The notes below the pieces were generated by a model. It saw only the letters and a list, made by a program, of their open reading frames with translations. It did no database searches and was not told where the DNA came from. The position numbers and the translations under genes are program-made. Below, in pieces: positions 9,288-23,100 of a stretch of 64,000 bases of DNA. The number at the start of each line of letters is the position of its first letter. Within the stretch, counting starts at the first letter, position 1. Origin of the DNA: Pyrocephalus nanus (Eukaryota > Chordata > Aves > Passeriformes > Tyrannidae); the NCBI GenBank assembly GCA_038380795.1, contig CM076259.1:30486977-30550976 (forward strand), read 5' to 3'.

Positions 9288-12200
9288 ATGACAATTTACA
9301 TGTCATATTTATATGAAAGAAATGACAGTAGATATTATAACAAAACCATTATGAAAGAAAAGTTACACAATTAGGCCTACAAGCTATAAAATGGCTTCAG
9401 GCCCAGCTTATACACAAAGAGTTCTGACCAGACTGTAGTGAGAGACAACGCTGAACAATTCATTAACAAAAATATTGGCACCAGCCTTAACATTTTTTTT
9501 TTTACTTCATTTACAAGGAATACAGTATTTAAACAGTTGTGTACTGCAAATCTAAAAACATTAGCTGTTAATAAACTGCAGTTAACCCTTTGAGCACTGA
9601 GGCCACCATGACTTCCATTTAAAAAAGTTTAAACGCAGCATGTTTTACATGCACGTGGTATTACTGGTGGGAGGGAAAAGACAGTGAAAGCACCACCCAA
9701 TTTATGTGCAACAAGAATAACACTTCCAGTTTTTTCAACACATCTCCCCCCCTTCCAACACACACAGTGTGTGTCCCCTCGGTCCTTTCCCTTTGATATT
9801 GTAGCAAGTCATGATTGAAGAGAAACTGAAGAAAACCAAAGTTCAGGACTCAAGAAACACAAGGGTTAAACTCCACATAAAGAGCTCAGCTTGTGGAACT
9901 TCACCGTGTTAATTCCTTAGAGAAAGAAAACAAAAAAATGAGGCCAGCTGTGAAGGAGACCATTTTTAAGGAACTCAAGATTTCTTTGCAAACATACAAA
10001 CAGCACCCAGGAGTTAAGACAAAACTGTATTTCATGGAAGTGTATCTTAAAGAGACCTGTCTGGCAGATTTGATCCAGTTCTCACAGAATATTGGAGAGT
10101 AACCACTGTGCTGGCAAGGGACCTGTTCTATGTTACCCAGGACGTTGAAAATGCCTGATGTTTGTCTAATGTACAGCATCTGTGCCCATGTGAGAACTGC
10201 TGTGCATACCAGGAGTGGTGACGTTATGCGTTTGAATCGGTCACATCCCTTTCCTGGCTGCAGCAGGAGGGCTGTGGAACATGGGCAGGAATGAGCAGCC
10301 GCATTGGCACTGACAACACATTGATTTAATGCAAATTCGGGGGAGGAGTATCATTTGAATGAATATAGGATAGGAATAAGATACTGTACAAGATTTTAGA
10401 GTCCGTATAACGGGTACAAAATGGCAAACTAAACAAGGCTTACAGTTTTATGATTTGATTTCCTTTTCTACCACTACCCTGAGTAGCAGATGAATATCTA
10501 TTACAGACTTTTAACTGTTCTAACTAACAAACAGTGCACTGATAATTAGGCCTATTGCATGTTTTCGTAGGACTTTATCCCCATAGAATCATTTAAGTCA
10601 AGTTCTGACAGACTAATCCAAGTTTAGTTGAGTGGGACACAGTAAGGGGAACAAACAAGAAAGCAAACCGTGCAGACCAATGTCCCCAGAAGCAAACATT
10701 GTCAATATTCTACAGACTGATCCTGATTTTTTCCACATCCGCATTGCAGTGTTGGAACATTATCTATTTCTTCAAGGAAGGAGGAGACCTCAAGTAGATT
10801 TTCCAGTTACTTTGAAGGTCAGAATGAGAAAAGGAGGGTAATTGGGATGTTCCTCCTAAATGGAGACCTTTCATTGGATATATAGTCTTTAAAGGACAAG
10901 TCACAAGTAGTTTTTAGGCCTGTCTTGCAAATGGCATGGGTTTGCATACACATTTTTCTGCTCCACTTCCCTCCGTCCATTCCCCATCTCCTCCTGCTAT
11001 TTGAACGAGTATCCAAACAGCAGGAGCAAGTGACTCCGTCTGCACCTGGGGAACCAGTGAGACCGACTATACACAAAGTGCTGCAAAGTGCACAAAGTAA
11101 ACCAACCGAACAACAGAGCCCCTCCATTGTTCAGCCCTTGGTAGCAACCTCTGGGGTTATATGTAGCAATAGTAGATACTTACAGGCACACATGCCCCCT
11201 CTAACTGCAGTACTGTCCCCTCTCCTGCTGCTCAGCTCAGGTGTGGGGTGCCAGCATTCACAAAATGATAGTCAAAAACCCAAGTTGTAGGACTTGCTTT
11301 TAATTGCAGTTGAATCTGGAGGCTTTACACCACAGATTCAATTATAAAAACTTACCTACTTTAGAGTGTTCTGTTCTTTCCCCCAGAACCTCTACAAAAA
11401 TCTTCTTTTTGTTTTTTAAGTGTCTTATTAATATACATCTTTTGTAATACACAAAGTAAGTTAAATTACTATGAAGTGCTGGGACAATCAATTCCCAACC
11501 ACAAGTTTTTGTTGTTATGAACTATCTCTGTTAGTTACATCTAATCTAAAAGAAGAGCTCAATAAGTGATGTGACTGTCTTAAGTGACTAGTAGTCCTCA
11601 ACACCTCAATCTGCTGGGTTTCCAGATTCAGAAATAATTTTCAACTGGTAAATATTTCTGAAGCCAGAGTTCTCTGCTAGTTCTCAGATTGGGAACTCAA
11701 CTGTCAAACATCAAAATTAGTCACAGAATTTTTCTTACATCAGTATATACCAGAAGGAAAAGGATCATGCCTGTTGGATTTTTTTTACTTTCTGCCTTCC
11801 AGTGTTTCAAATGAGATATAGTTCCTATCCCAGCTGTTAGGAAAGGGGAGGAAGAAGAAATTAACAGGAAACGTGGTCTTGATCCTGCAAATCCTTACTT
11901 TGGACAATATCCTAAATGCTTCTATATATATATATGTGTTTTAAACATGTAAGGAATTGCAAAATTCTGCTCTTCCATTTCTAGAGTTTCCCCCACCATA
12001 CTCAACACAATGTTTTTCCCAGAAGAAGTGTCTTGCTTGAAGTACTTGATCTTTTATATATATTTATATATATTTAAGGATTTTATATACCCACCAAATC
12101 GGAAGCATACATCAATTGTAAATACACAGCTAAGGGTGCACGCTGCACATCAGAACCATATTACAAGCCTGTGAACAGTAGCCACTGCACATGTACCAAA

Positions 12201-13344
12201 ACTAATTTTCAAGGCCTATATATTGCCATTTTGAATGAGATGATACAAATCTTTGTCAGACCAGCTCTTGGGGCGAGCATTCCTGCCATGGTTTATTTAA
12301 ATCACTGTGTACAAAGTGAATGTAAAAAAACAGGTGCTATAAAAATTCCTCATTTACCTTTTGTAAAAGAAGTTTTTGAAAATATGTGATTGGAAATAAT
12401 TATTGGAAAGTTTAGACCAGGATTTCCTGCTGAAGAACACTGAAAACCAAGTTATAAGCACCTGAAAAGAGAGGTATAAAATGGACACCCTGACAATGAA
12501 TGATTAGAATTATTAAACAGTTGCAGCATCTGAATACCAATGTAGTTCAAATGACAGATGTGAAGAGAAATCAGAACAAGTGTACCACTACCATATAATT
12601 TTTTTTTTGTGAATATACATTTTTCCCCCTAGAGTTTCTTTGAGTAAGGTCTCACCAAGAGTTCAGACAGCAATTAGAAAACAAAAGTGAACAGAAAACA
12701 AAACAAATCCAACTGAGTCATTAGCTCCTGTGATAAGAAGAGTAACTGAGACACTTAATACAAAGAAATCTTGAAGGTGACCTACTTCATAAATGAGCAA
12801 CTTAGAAAAAAGCATCTCATTTCTCTAAAGTGCTGCTAAAACAGAGCAACCTTTTCATTCAAAAAATAATCAGGAAGATGCAGTAATTTTATAACGTAAT
12901 TCAACATGTAGGAAATTAAACTATCAAAAAGTTGATTGTTCAGTACTGATCTTCCTACAAGGTTTCAGCCCTAAGAGTTGTTTTGGTGATGTCATTTTCC
13001 ATTTTTAAATCAAGACTATGCTCAGGTTTATCAGACTCAACTAGACAAGCACAAGACAGCAACCATGGTGAAACCCAGTTCTTATCACTACCACCCTTCT
13101 GCTTTTATTAATGCACCACATTAATGCAGAGTGGAGCTACTTGTGCGCTTTGTGTTGCTGACACTCACACAAGTCCCATGCAAGAAAGCAAATATGCAGC
13201 ATCTATGCTGGTGACACAAAAACAGTCCCATCTTCCACTTGATTTATATGTTCTTCCCCTCAACAATGCTACTTAGGAACTCATTCCTCTCCCAATCAGT
13301 TATACTCAGAAGAGTTTGCAGTTAAAAAAAGATAACACAACCTG

Positions 13345-13375
13345 TGTTTATTCCACAACCTATGTGGAATAAACA
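13345..13375 (-). repeat. 13-bp perfect inverted repeat in RSF1 3' UTR
   Basis: Arms TGTTTATTCCACA (13345-13357) and TGTGGAATAAACA (13363-13375) with a 5-base loop. Transcribed RNA would form a 13-bp hairpin, and the 3' arm contains AATAAA on either strand. Confidence 0.9.
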
Positions 13376-16300
13376 AGAGTTTGTTGAATAAATGCTTTGT
13401 ATGTTCAGCTAATAACTGCTTGTTCTAGTACATCTAAATCCATTACGTTAAAAAAATCCCTGGTCTGTTTTCCCTGTTTCTCATATGGTTTGAGCTTTCT
13501 CTAAGCCAAAAGCTACACCTGCAGATCCCTCCTCAAAGACATTTAATTTCTGATCTCACAATGAGCGCAGAGGGGCACAGGAACATAAGGACAGCAGGAA
13601 GACATTTCCACTCTGGTACATTTATGTACTGTAACAGAATGAACTCTCTGTGGCAGTCAGCTGGCCTCATGTTGGAAAATGTCATCTTCCCAAAGAGGAG
13701 ACTGTACATTTTCCGTCAAGCAGGAGGCCTTAGAAATGAGAAAAATACATTTTAAAATGGTAATACTTTCCAGGGCATTTTTTGCAGTTTTATCTTGCAC
13801 ACCATTCCTGCTGATCTAAGGAGGAACTCTAGATCCTGTGGGATGAAGCTGGCTCAGGTACCAAGGGTGACTTTTTAGAAGATAGAAAAATTGTTTTTGA
13901 GAAGTGACCTAGAGAAAGTAAAATTTGGTAACAACTGGTCATTTTTAAAATGCAACACTCCTGATGCAAGCTTCAGTGCTCCATTCTGTTTCCTGATCTT
14001 TCCTGCTTTTACATCACTCCCTAACTCAGTACTCAATTTTTTTTCCCAACTGGTATATCCAGTATTGTAACTCTTTTGTATTTTCCTACATTCACAATTA
14101 CTTGCTCACTAGGTATTGTACATTTGGGGTTGACTCTACAAGCAAGAATGTTTGCTACAGCACTGATCAGATACTAAAAGACTCCATCAGGCAGCAAAGA
14201 AAAATATGGCACTGCCAAAACAAATGAGAAACCATGTGTTGCACACTGTTGCTGCACATGAATCAGTTTGCACTGCAAGTATTAAAAATGCTCAGCAGCT
14301 TACTACCGTGGACAAGTGGAAGCCGTATGTTCTTACTTGCTCTAAAACACAAGTATATTAGAAATGTAGACGCACTACATTTATGGGTCACCTAAGCAAA
14401 GCAAAGCACTACAGTAGCTTAAAACGCTACATATGCTTTTAAGAACTCATTGTAAGTTTCTGTGGCTTTTCACTACCCTGTTTTAATCATTTAACTGTTA
14501 ATTGTTAACATCACTAAGGTAGGAAAATATTTAATCTTTGATGAAATTAAATTCTCATTTAGAGAGTGATTTCTCTTGTATTTTTTTTAAATCACAAGCT
14601 TGCTTAGCACAGCAGATAAAGAGCGAGTTCCATCTTTTTGCATCTTTCTGATCCTAGTTTTTTAGCACGATATGTGCACTGCTAGAACATAAACGAGTCA
14701 CGGAGTGGTTCTGATAGACCTCGTGGAGAAAGAGGTGGGGGAATAAAACCAAGACTTTAAAGGCCAAAAGGCAGGTCATTTTTAGATCTAGGTATTCTAG
14801 AGAGGTATTCAGTAAAGGCCTAATGCCGGTTTTATTACAAGAAAACAGAAGTGCTTAATGACTGACTAGTAAATACAATATAATGGAAGGGAATCAGGTG
14901 GGGCAGGAAAGGAGAACTCACTCCTTGGTGGCAGCAGCAGTTCTGGTGCATCCATTGCCGGCAATGGACATAAACACCAGTCAAAAATCCAAATCTCAGA
15001 GCAAAAGGATTAATAGATGTGACCTTTCTGGATTTCAATGTCTGGCAGATCTGTTTGAGCTGTCTGTGTGCTGTAACATGTATATATGCTACAGCCTGCA
15101 TCCTAATCAGAGAAAAGAGAAAACTGAATGCTCTTGATATGCCCCATATTGGTTTGTTTTGGTTTTTTTTCTTCCACTGACTTTTTTTTTCCTTGAATAA
15201 AAGCACGTATCACTTCATGCCCACTCAAGAGTTGGTGAGATGTCTTGGAGTCAAGCGTTTTCTCTCAGAAACACTGCCTTCTTGAAATCAGTTGGTCACA
15301 TGACAGTTATTAAAATGTAAGAAAATTCTAATGGCCAAAGGCCAACAACTACATTCAAAAACCTGCTAATACATCCAGGCAGATAAGTAAAATCAAAACA
15401 AAATCACACATAAAACCCCAGACAGGAAACCTCCAAAAGGAAAACTGTTCCATTTGATTACTTCAATTTGAAGTAGATATTAAGGGCATGAATGGACCAG
15501 TCACGGTTTATTTGAAAATCCCTCCATCCTCTGATGCACTGTCACTCTGTGGTCAATGCCGTTTGCACAAACACCTTTTGTTCAGAACACTCCGACGGAT
15601 GGTGAAACTCGCGTGGCCGGGCAGCTACTGCAGGGTTCTTTTGTCTGTAAAAGGTTTGCAGCACTTACAGACTTACTTGACATCCAACTTACAGACTAAC
15701 TTGACATCGATACGTCCTCCCACTAGACACTGTGCATCGAAGACTATCTGATGAACTGAGCATGAGATCGCTTTAGAGATTCATGGCTAGTGTGTTTCGA
15801 CTGTCAAAAACTTCATTACAGTACACTTCACTGTACAAACACTTTAAAGGATGTTTATTAGGAAAGTCTGCAAGTCATAATGGATAGCAGAGTTCTTGTT
15901 TATGGTACCTTCTTGGCCTCTAATAATTCTGCTTGCCTCCAGTATTAAAATCAAACTGCTTCCATGAAGGTGATTACTAAAATGAGCTATGGTATGTTAA
16001 CCTACAACTCACAAAATGCGACAGTACAGACATTAATTTTGCTTTTAACTGTCTGTTAAGTTGTAATCTAAGTTGTGAACATTTAAATATAATATATATC
16101 TCATATGAAAAAGCTAAAGCACAAGTGCTTCTGCACCACCCCCCTCCCATCCTCCCACCCCTTGAGCCAAACCCACCCCAGTTCTGGTTTGGGCCCTGAC
16201 TGATTTGGAATGCTTTCTTAGGCCACCCATTTCCACAAATTTGTATGCACTCAGGAAATATAAAGTCAAAAATATACAAATCTCTTGTTGTTATAAGGTT

Positions 16301-16548
16301 TTTGTGAGTGAAATTACCCAGGACCATGGACTTGAAGGAGAAGGGGGGGTATGAGAGGGAATTTACAGCAATTAATCTTCAAAGTTCAAAACTGGTCACT
16401 TCACAGAAAGACTGCAGGACTGGTGAAATTCTTGCTTCTAGAAAGTGATACTGTAGTGGAGAATTTTCTAGGAAAAATAAAACAGCTTTTAATAACTGGC
16501 CCGCTGGTATGAGCTACCGTGGAATAAATTAGCACAAAAATGGAAGTC

Positions 16549-17123
16549 TTATAACTGTTCACTGTTACAGACGTAATCAACAAGGTCAGTCACTCTCAAA
16601 AGTTCATCTTCTTCTTCCTCTGGCCCTACTACCTCCTGCCCACTCCCTGTCCCGTTGGGCGCCAGGCTGGCACTGGCTGTGCTGTCCTTGGGGGCCTGGG
16701 CCTTCTCGCTTGGCTTGCCAATCAAGTTCTCAATGGTTTTCCCTGGGCTCTGTCCGTTGGTGGAAGGCAAGTCCACCAGGCTGTAGTCCAAAGGGCTCTC
16801 TACTTTCCCTACGTTATCAAAGTCATCTTCGTCGTCGCTTTCTATCCGGTAGCAGTGCTTCTTGGGGTTGTCTTGAGGAGCTTGTGCTGCTGGCAGCTTG
16901 TTTGCAGGAGCGGGGGTTTCTGTGTCCTCGTTGGCATTTTCGCAGTTATCTTCCTCATCTGTCTCGATTCGATTCAGCCGTTTGCGGACAGGCTTCCCTT
17001 CCTCCTCCTCGTCCTCTCCTTCTTCCTCGGAATACTCGTCTGTGCTCCGCCGACGCTTTCGAATCAGTCGCTTCGACTCCTTTGTGGATTCATCATCTTC
17101 AGAGTTCTTAGATGTGTAGCTCT
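16549..17123 (-). CDS. RSF1: RSF1 exon 16, C terminus and stop
   Basis: 575 nt ending TTA-TAA. It encodes ESYTSKNSEDDESTKESKR, a basic/acidic region, two related acidic motifs RIETDEED and RIESDDED about 40 residues apart, SPLDYSLVDLPSTNGQSPGK, then ENLIGKP and the conserved end DELLRVTDLVDYVCNSEQL. The acceptor is TATTCCAG|AGAGCT. The tail matches human RSF1 almost exactly and fixes the stop codon at 16551-16549. Confidence 0.97.
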
Positions 17124-20100
17124 CTGGAATAAGCAGCAGACTTAGAGCCATTAGCAAATCTTAGGGCAACCTTTACACTTTATTATTCATCTTTCACACT
17201 CATTATCCAGCCATCTCTTTCCCTCACCACACACACTTCCATCTCCTCCATGTTCCCCAACCAAGTCAAAACGCTTGCATCCTTTTTACTTCTTAAATAA
17301 ACTCCTAGAGCAGAAAATAACAACAATTTGTTGATATTCTGTTTTCAATCTCAGCAGTACAGGAGGCTTTGGAGGAAGGTATGTTCCCCTCTAGAACTGC
17401 TAACTCCATGCTGGGAATAACGCGGAACTGCATCCCTCATGTCACAGCATTTGCTTTATTTACAGCCTGCCAGAAATTGAGAACTCAAATAGTTGCTGCT
17501 CTACCCTGAACTTCATACACACACACACCCCCCCCACACACATTCACCAGTTACTATGCCCCTGCCAGCCCCAAATTATATACAAATTCTTCCAAAGCAT
17601 ATGAATGCTGTCTGACTGTCACCTGAATTTTGCTGCCCTTTAAAGGGAGGCTTTTTTTCTTCTAGCAAACTGGAATATTGCCTACATACTGGACAGCCTT
17701 TGCACTGATCTTTGAGGGTTTTGATGAGAAAAGGGGGAGGCTGAAAAATCAAATGGCAAACTTAATTTGTTGTCTCCTTGTGATTTCCATTAGAAATTCA
17801 TGTGAATTTTCATTTCAAAGGGTACTGTTTAATGTAGGTTGGTAAGAGACTGCCAGCACTCCTCTATATTCAATGTAATCACAATTCTAGTAATGTTTTT
17901 AAGTATTTTACAGTACAATGCAGGAACTGTGGGAGAGTGTTGGAATAGTACTTAATGGTGCTGATTTTAACATGCAGAAAGCCAGCACCAAAAATACCTG
18001 GGGAAAGGGGATTTCATGAAGAGAAGACACTGTCAATCAGGCACTGTTCAAAATCACAAGTGCAGGCAGCAAAAAGCCACCATATAGTGGATTCTTGGGA
18101 ACAGGCTGAATTGAAATGTATGATCATGTTTTTGAAGAACTACACACACTTGCGTCACATACTTATTTCCCCTCATCTAAGAGGATGCTCTAACACTCTG
18201 TAATTTCAGGGCAGCCCTTCCAAAACTGTGGTGCTCGGCCTGTCGAGTGAGGTTTGTTTCCTGAGGAAGCCTGGCATCCATTGCAACCCACACTGCTCAG
18301 CATTCAGAAAGCTGAACCTAAGGTCTCATAAGGTGTGTGCCCAGAACCCAAGGCACCCAAAGTGACTGGTTGCTTTCATAAAAGCTAATTAAAAACCAGT
18401 CACTCACGGTGTGATTGACATTACTGAGAGGGGCTTCTACCACACTCAGGACGGATCCTTAAACAGGAGATGGCATAAGTCTAAACCACCAGCACAAACA
18501 CAGTCAGGGCACCAGAAGCACTACCCTTTATTTTATAAAAGAGAATCTTTAAAAGTTTGTGGGATGGAGCTTTGTGACCTCTTAACAGAGGAGTGGTGAG
18601 GCAGTTACATAAGTGCCAATTTCGGAATCCCAGCACTCTGTGCCAGACACAGTAAATTCCGACCTGGAATTAAGGATTAGGGACAATAAAACACTTTCGA
18701 GAAGTGACTCAGTTAACAGTGCATCATGAAGTACTAGTGGGCTGTTTCAGAAAGAAACAGATTCTGAGAAACATCAAGGAACTGAAGGACGATTCTCAGA
18801 AATCTTGGAATTATATGCAGTTTTCCCTTCGTGCTAATGCTGACATATACGAGCTCCTGCAAACACTGCACTGTTTATTTTACCTTCACTATCTGAAGTG
18901 GAGAGCCTTCGCTTGTGAACTCTTCTTAACTCCTTCCCATATCGGACACTTTTCTGTGAGCCATCGCTTTCTGAATCTTCCTTGTAATTCACTTGTCTCT
19001 TCTGATTCCGTCTTGATCTTCTCCTTCTAGTTTCCAGGTAATCATCATCACTGTAATCTGTGTACTCACCACTCTCTGTATAGAACAAAACAGTGATGTG
19101 TATTATTCCATCAAAGCAAACTGCTTTACATTAAAAAAATTATATAAGCTTTAGACCAACACCAATCAAGTCATGTGCTCTTCCAGGACAGTCTCAGCCA
19201 TTGTGCCTCATTATTCTGACCCATTCCAGCTCTCCCATTTATTACCAGTGTAGAATTGCTTGATTTTAAAAGCTTCTCATAAACCCTTTTCCTGCCTCCC
19301 TCAAACTCCTCCAGAAGGTTTCCTTCCAGTGTTTTTGTTGCCTCATCCCTACTGGTGCCAAAGATGTCTCTACAGTTCCTGACAGTGAAAAAACTCAACT
19401 GAATTACGAGTTGATGGTGCACGTTACCACTAACATTGGAAAGTCTATTCAGCTTTTAAAATTTAAATAAATTGTACTCTTCTGTAAGACTTTTAAGAAC
19501 AGGCAGATGAAAAACCACTGACAAGATGAAACACCAAGATCTGAGTTATAGAATTTAAATTAACAACAAAAATCAGTTTCTCTCAATCACAGGTTTGTTC
19601 ATAACAGAAACCATCAACAGAAGAAACTTACCATCAATCACAGTTCTTCCTCCACCAGTCTACTGCAGCTAGTGTCTTCAAAAACTAAATTTATTTACAT
19701 CAGATGAAAATAGCCTCGAATCAACTTTAGCTGCTTTTCCACTGAGCTATGCCAGAACAATTATCCCAAGATACATTTCTATACAAGTCTCATACTCTGT
19801 TCCTAACTTAGTGATTGACACGAGTCACAGATCAAAGTGGCATCCTCTTTACTTCCTAAAATATTAGAGAAAGAATCAGAGCAAGTCAGCAAGAACAAGC
19901 ACTTTCAGACAGAAATTCCATCTCTGGAGACTGAAAACAGAGCTTGCTCATGGGGCACCTGATTTCCTTAGCTCAAAAGTGGCTTAAAGCAGGATCTTGA
20001 GGGACAGTAATGACGGTAAAAGAGAGTGGTTAATGCTATACTTTTAGATATAAATGGAATGATAGTGGAATCAATTGATTTTATCACAGGTGTGTGTCCA

Positions 20101-23100
20101 CCAGGAAACAAAGTTGCTCTTGTACATTACGGAATATATGAACAACCATTTTATACTTTTTCCAGTATCTTTATGTAAGAGCTTATGATTAGTGCCATGA
20201 TTTATTCAGCACAGGGAAATAGCAACCACATAATTGCCTTCATGCACATAGCTGCCTTCATCTCTCTGTGCACAAACCCTCCTTTTGGAAACCACTATTC
20301 CAAAGCAACTTACTCCACCATGGTCATCATCTATATTGTAGAAAGACAAATATAACACAGAAAGATAACACACACTACAATAAGTTAACACTCCAGTATA
20401 GTTAGTATCTTAAATTTACAATAAGTAAAAACAAGTGCTTCTGTACATGGCACTTTCTAGTCTGTGAGTCAAATGAAGCAGAGAGAGAGTCTTGGGAGAA
20501 AGATGCTGATCACAAAGATATTTAAGGTACTATTCTCACACTTCAAACCACAGCAACAGAAAATGAACTGGTTGAAGGACAAGTAGAAGAAAGTGAATTA
20601 TTAGGTTCTTCTGTGATGCAAGAGTCTTCAGTTACTAAAGATTTTAAGGATAATTGTAGGAGAGAGAGAGTCAAGGTGCTATTGTTTGGCTTCAAGTCAG
20701 CCAGAAAACACAGAATGCCATAAAACTGAAAGTTTTCTTCCACACAAAGTGAAGGAAAATGTTCCTTTCAGACGCTGTTTCAATAGTTTTCAGAGGGTCT
20801 TCTAGTATCTCTAAAGTAGTACACTTTTGCTTCCATTCTTTCCCTGCAATCACATGCCAAACAGGAAGGTACGGGGTAGCTGCAACTATCCACAAAGGTT
20901 GCCTTTAGAATCATAGCATAAGCATTCATTTAAACACATAATTACCTAAAAATGCCAAGAACCTAGTGCTCAACACCAGTTCCCTGCAGAATACTGACAG
21001 CAGAACTATTAGCAAAGCACTTTACAGGAAAGATCTGACACATGTGACTTGACCAAAGCAAGCAAATAAGTTGGTGTCAGTTGCAACAGGAAACTGAGAT
21101 TTCCATTCTTCCTCTCTCCAGTATAGAGTATTTAATATATCTGAGACTGCTTACACTCACCAGACTCTCTGCTTGAATTTTCCTCAGAATCTTCGTCTTC
21201 ATCATCTTCAGAGTATTTTTTCTTGGCTGTTTTCCTTCGCAACCGCCTGCTTTGCCTCATGGGCCTGGACAGGTGTCGCCTGGATATGCGGGCACAGAAC
21301 TCTGAATCACTGTCTTCGTTTGATGGTGGGTCATCTTCGCTTTCATCCAGATTTTCCTCTGATATGACAAACTCATCCTGAGATCTGTTCGAAGAAAAAC
21401 AGATCAGACAGAACAGACAACAGAGATAGGTATTGAAAACGAAAGACTGAAATAGTACCTGTATTTTACAAGTCAGTGGTAAGTATTCTCTAACAGACAA
21501 AAAAAAAAAGGCACAAATCTAATCATGAGGAGCAAAGACCCAGAATGAGCAGGCTGCCATCACTGACATGAGTTTCCAGCCATATATTTGGGATATAGCT
21601 CTACAGTGCATGGCATTACACAGCAGATTACAACAGCAGGTGGATATAAAAACTCTGTCAAACCAGCATCACAAGTGACATTAGCATAGGACAGACTCTA
21701 GAACGTTCACGCAGTTCACTGCAATGTAATGTCTGCATAGAAGTAACTGTGGGAGGGAAAAACAACCACCATATTCTAGCAGAGGGGACCTTCCCTTCAC
21801 AAACCAACCAAACTACGCAATTTCTGAGAATCAGAACACTGTGTCTTAACACAAAACTATTGCTCTTATGCACTTCACAACCTTAACAGCTCATAACACT
21901 CTCATCATTTCAGAAGTTAGCCAAGGATTTTTAAAAAACCATTAAGCACCGAAGGTGCCAGCCACTTGCATTTGTGTTAAATTCCAGTGTAACATCCAGA
22001 AGGCCCTCAGCAGAGGATGGAGCTGAAAATGCCTGACCACACTTTAATAGATCAATGCACCATTAACTCTGCCAGATTTCCACATGCTACACTCATTGAT
22101 TGGAAATTTCCAGCACATGTAGTTCAATTATTCAGGGTGCCTCTGAAATGTTCTCACATGGTCACAGGTGAAAAACAAAGCTCAAAATTTGTCTTGTACA
22201 ATCTGTCTTGTATAGATTTTCCACACACTTAGTAAATGGACTCAGTGACTGGTGCAAAGCTTTAAATGTTGCTGGTAAAGACCCTACAGCCTCATGCTTT
22301 GTCATGTTTCTTCATTGAGCATAAAGTTCATCTAAAATTATCAAATTTCTCAACATCAGAAATTGCACAGAATGAACAAGGAGAAATTTTGTGCAAAATG
22401 AGTTTCAGTTAGCCAGAGCAATATTCATTTAGCATTTAAAGCTTCGCGTGATACCTATTTGTTTTCTACAGTATAAACCACTTCTTTGGCTGTGTTCAAA
22501 CTCTGTCTCCCAGGGAGCAGCAATCAAAAACTTATTTCAGAACCTGTCAAGTTCTGTACTCTCTAAATAAGAACACTGTCGTCTTCCAATTTCTAAAAAT
22601 AGGAATTTTCAATTAAGTTAAGGATTTCTGCTCGACAGTCACATCAGCCAGAGAACTGAGCCCACCTGGCTTCTTCACTGACAGAACACTTTGGTGAGGC
22701 CTCAAACATCCCAGTACCATTTCCATATCATGTTTTGCTTAAAACACAGATTGGATGATTTCAGTACGTGGATCCAGAGTGCAGCTTTTCCAGTACAATT
22801 ATGTTCCCCTAGGCCAGAAGGACCCCAAGGCAGGGGGTTTGGAATTAGGTGATCTTTAAGGTCCCTTCCAACTCAAACTGTTCTATCATTCTGTGACTTC
22901 TGCTGGCACTGGGAACATCCTCCTGATAATCATTTCAGGGACAATGCAGAGTCACAGAAGCCTGCAGTGGTCAGTGACTTGCGGAAGTTAAATTGCAGAC
23001 TTACCCATCACTGATCTTGAATTCATCCTCACTCTCTTCTTCATCCAGATTACTGTCACTATCCAAGTCATTAAGTCGCCGTCGTTTCTTGCGTCGTGCT

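Larger units (their letters stand above)
9282..16548 (-). other. RSF1: Probable RSF1 3' UTR
   Basis: Sequence directly downstream of the RSF1 stop codon on the minus strand. The human RSF1 mRNA has, as I recall, a 3' UTR of about 7 kb, and an AATAAA on the minus strand at 9287-9282 would give a similar length. Other possible AATAAA sites on this strand occur near 15857, 14836, 13370 and 13108, so shorter forms are likely. There is no long conserved ORF; it contains AU-rich stretches (for example 12050-12076) and a perfect hairpin at 13345-13375. The distal end is an inference. Confidence 0.55.

Noticed and set aside
10583..10605. Possible CR1 3'-end remnant (CATAGAATCATTTAAGTC)
   Set aside because: Only about 18 bases resemble the CR1 start and the match is lost at once; too short to call.
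10925..11290. 121-codon plus-strand open frame
   Set aside because: It lies in the presumed RSF1 3' UTR, overlaps another frame on the opposite strand, and shows no domain.
16710..17111. 133-codon plus-strand open frame and two overlapping ones
   Set aside because: Antisense shadows of RSF1 exon 16.
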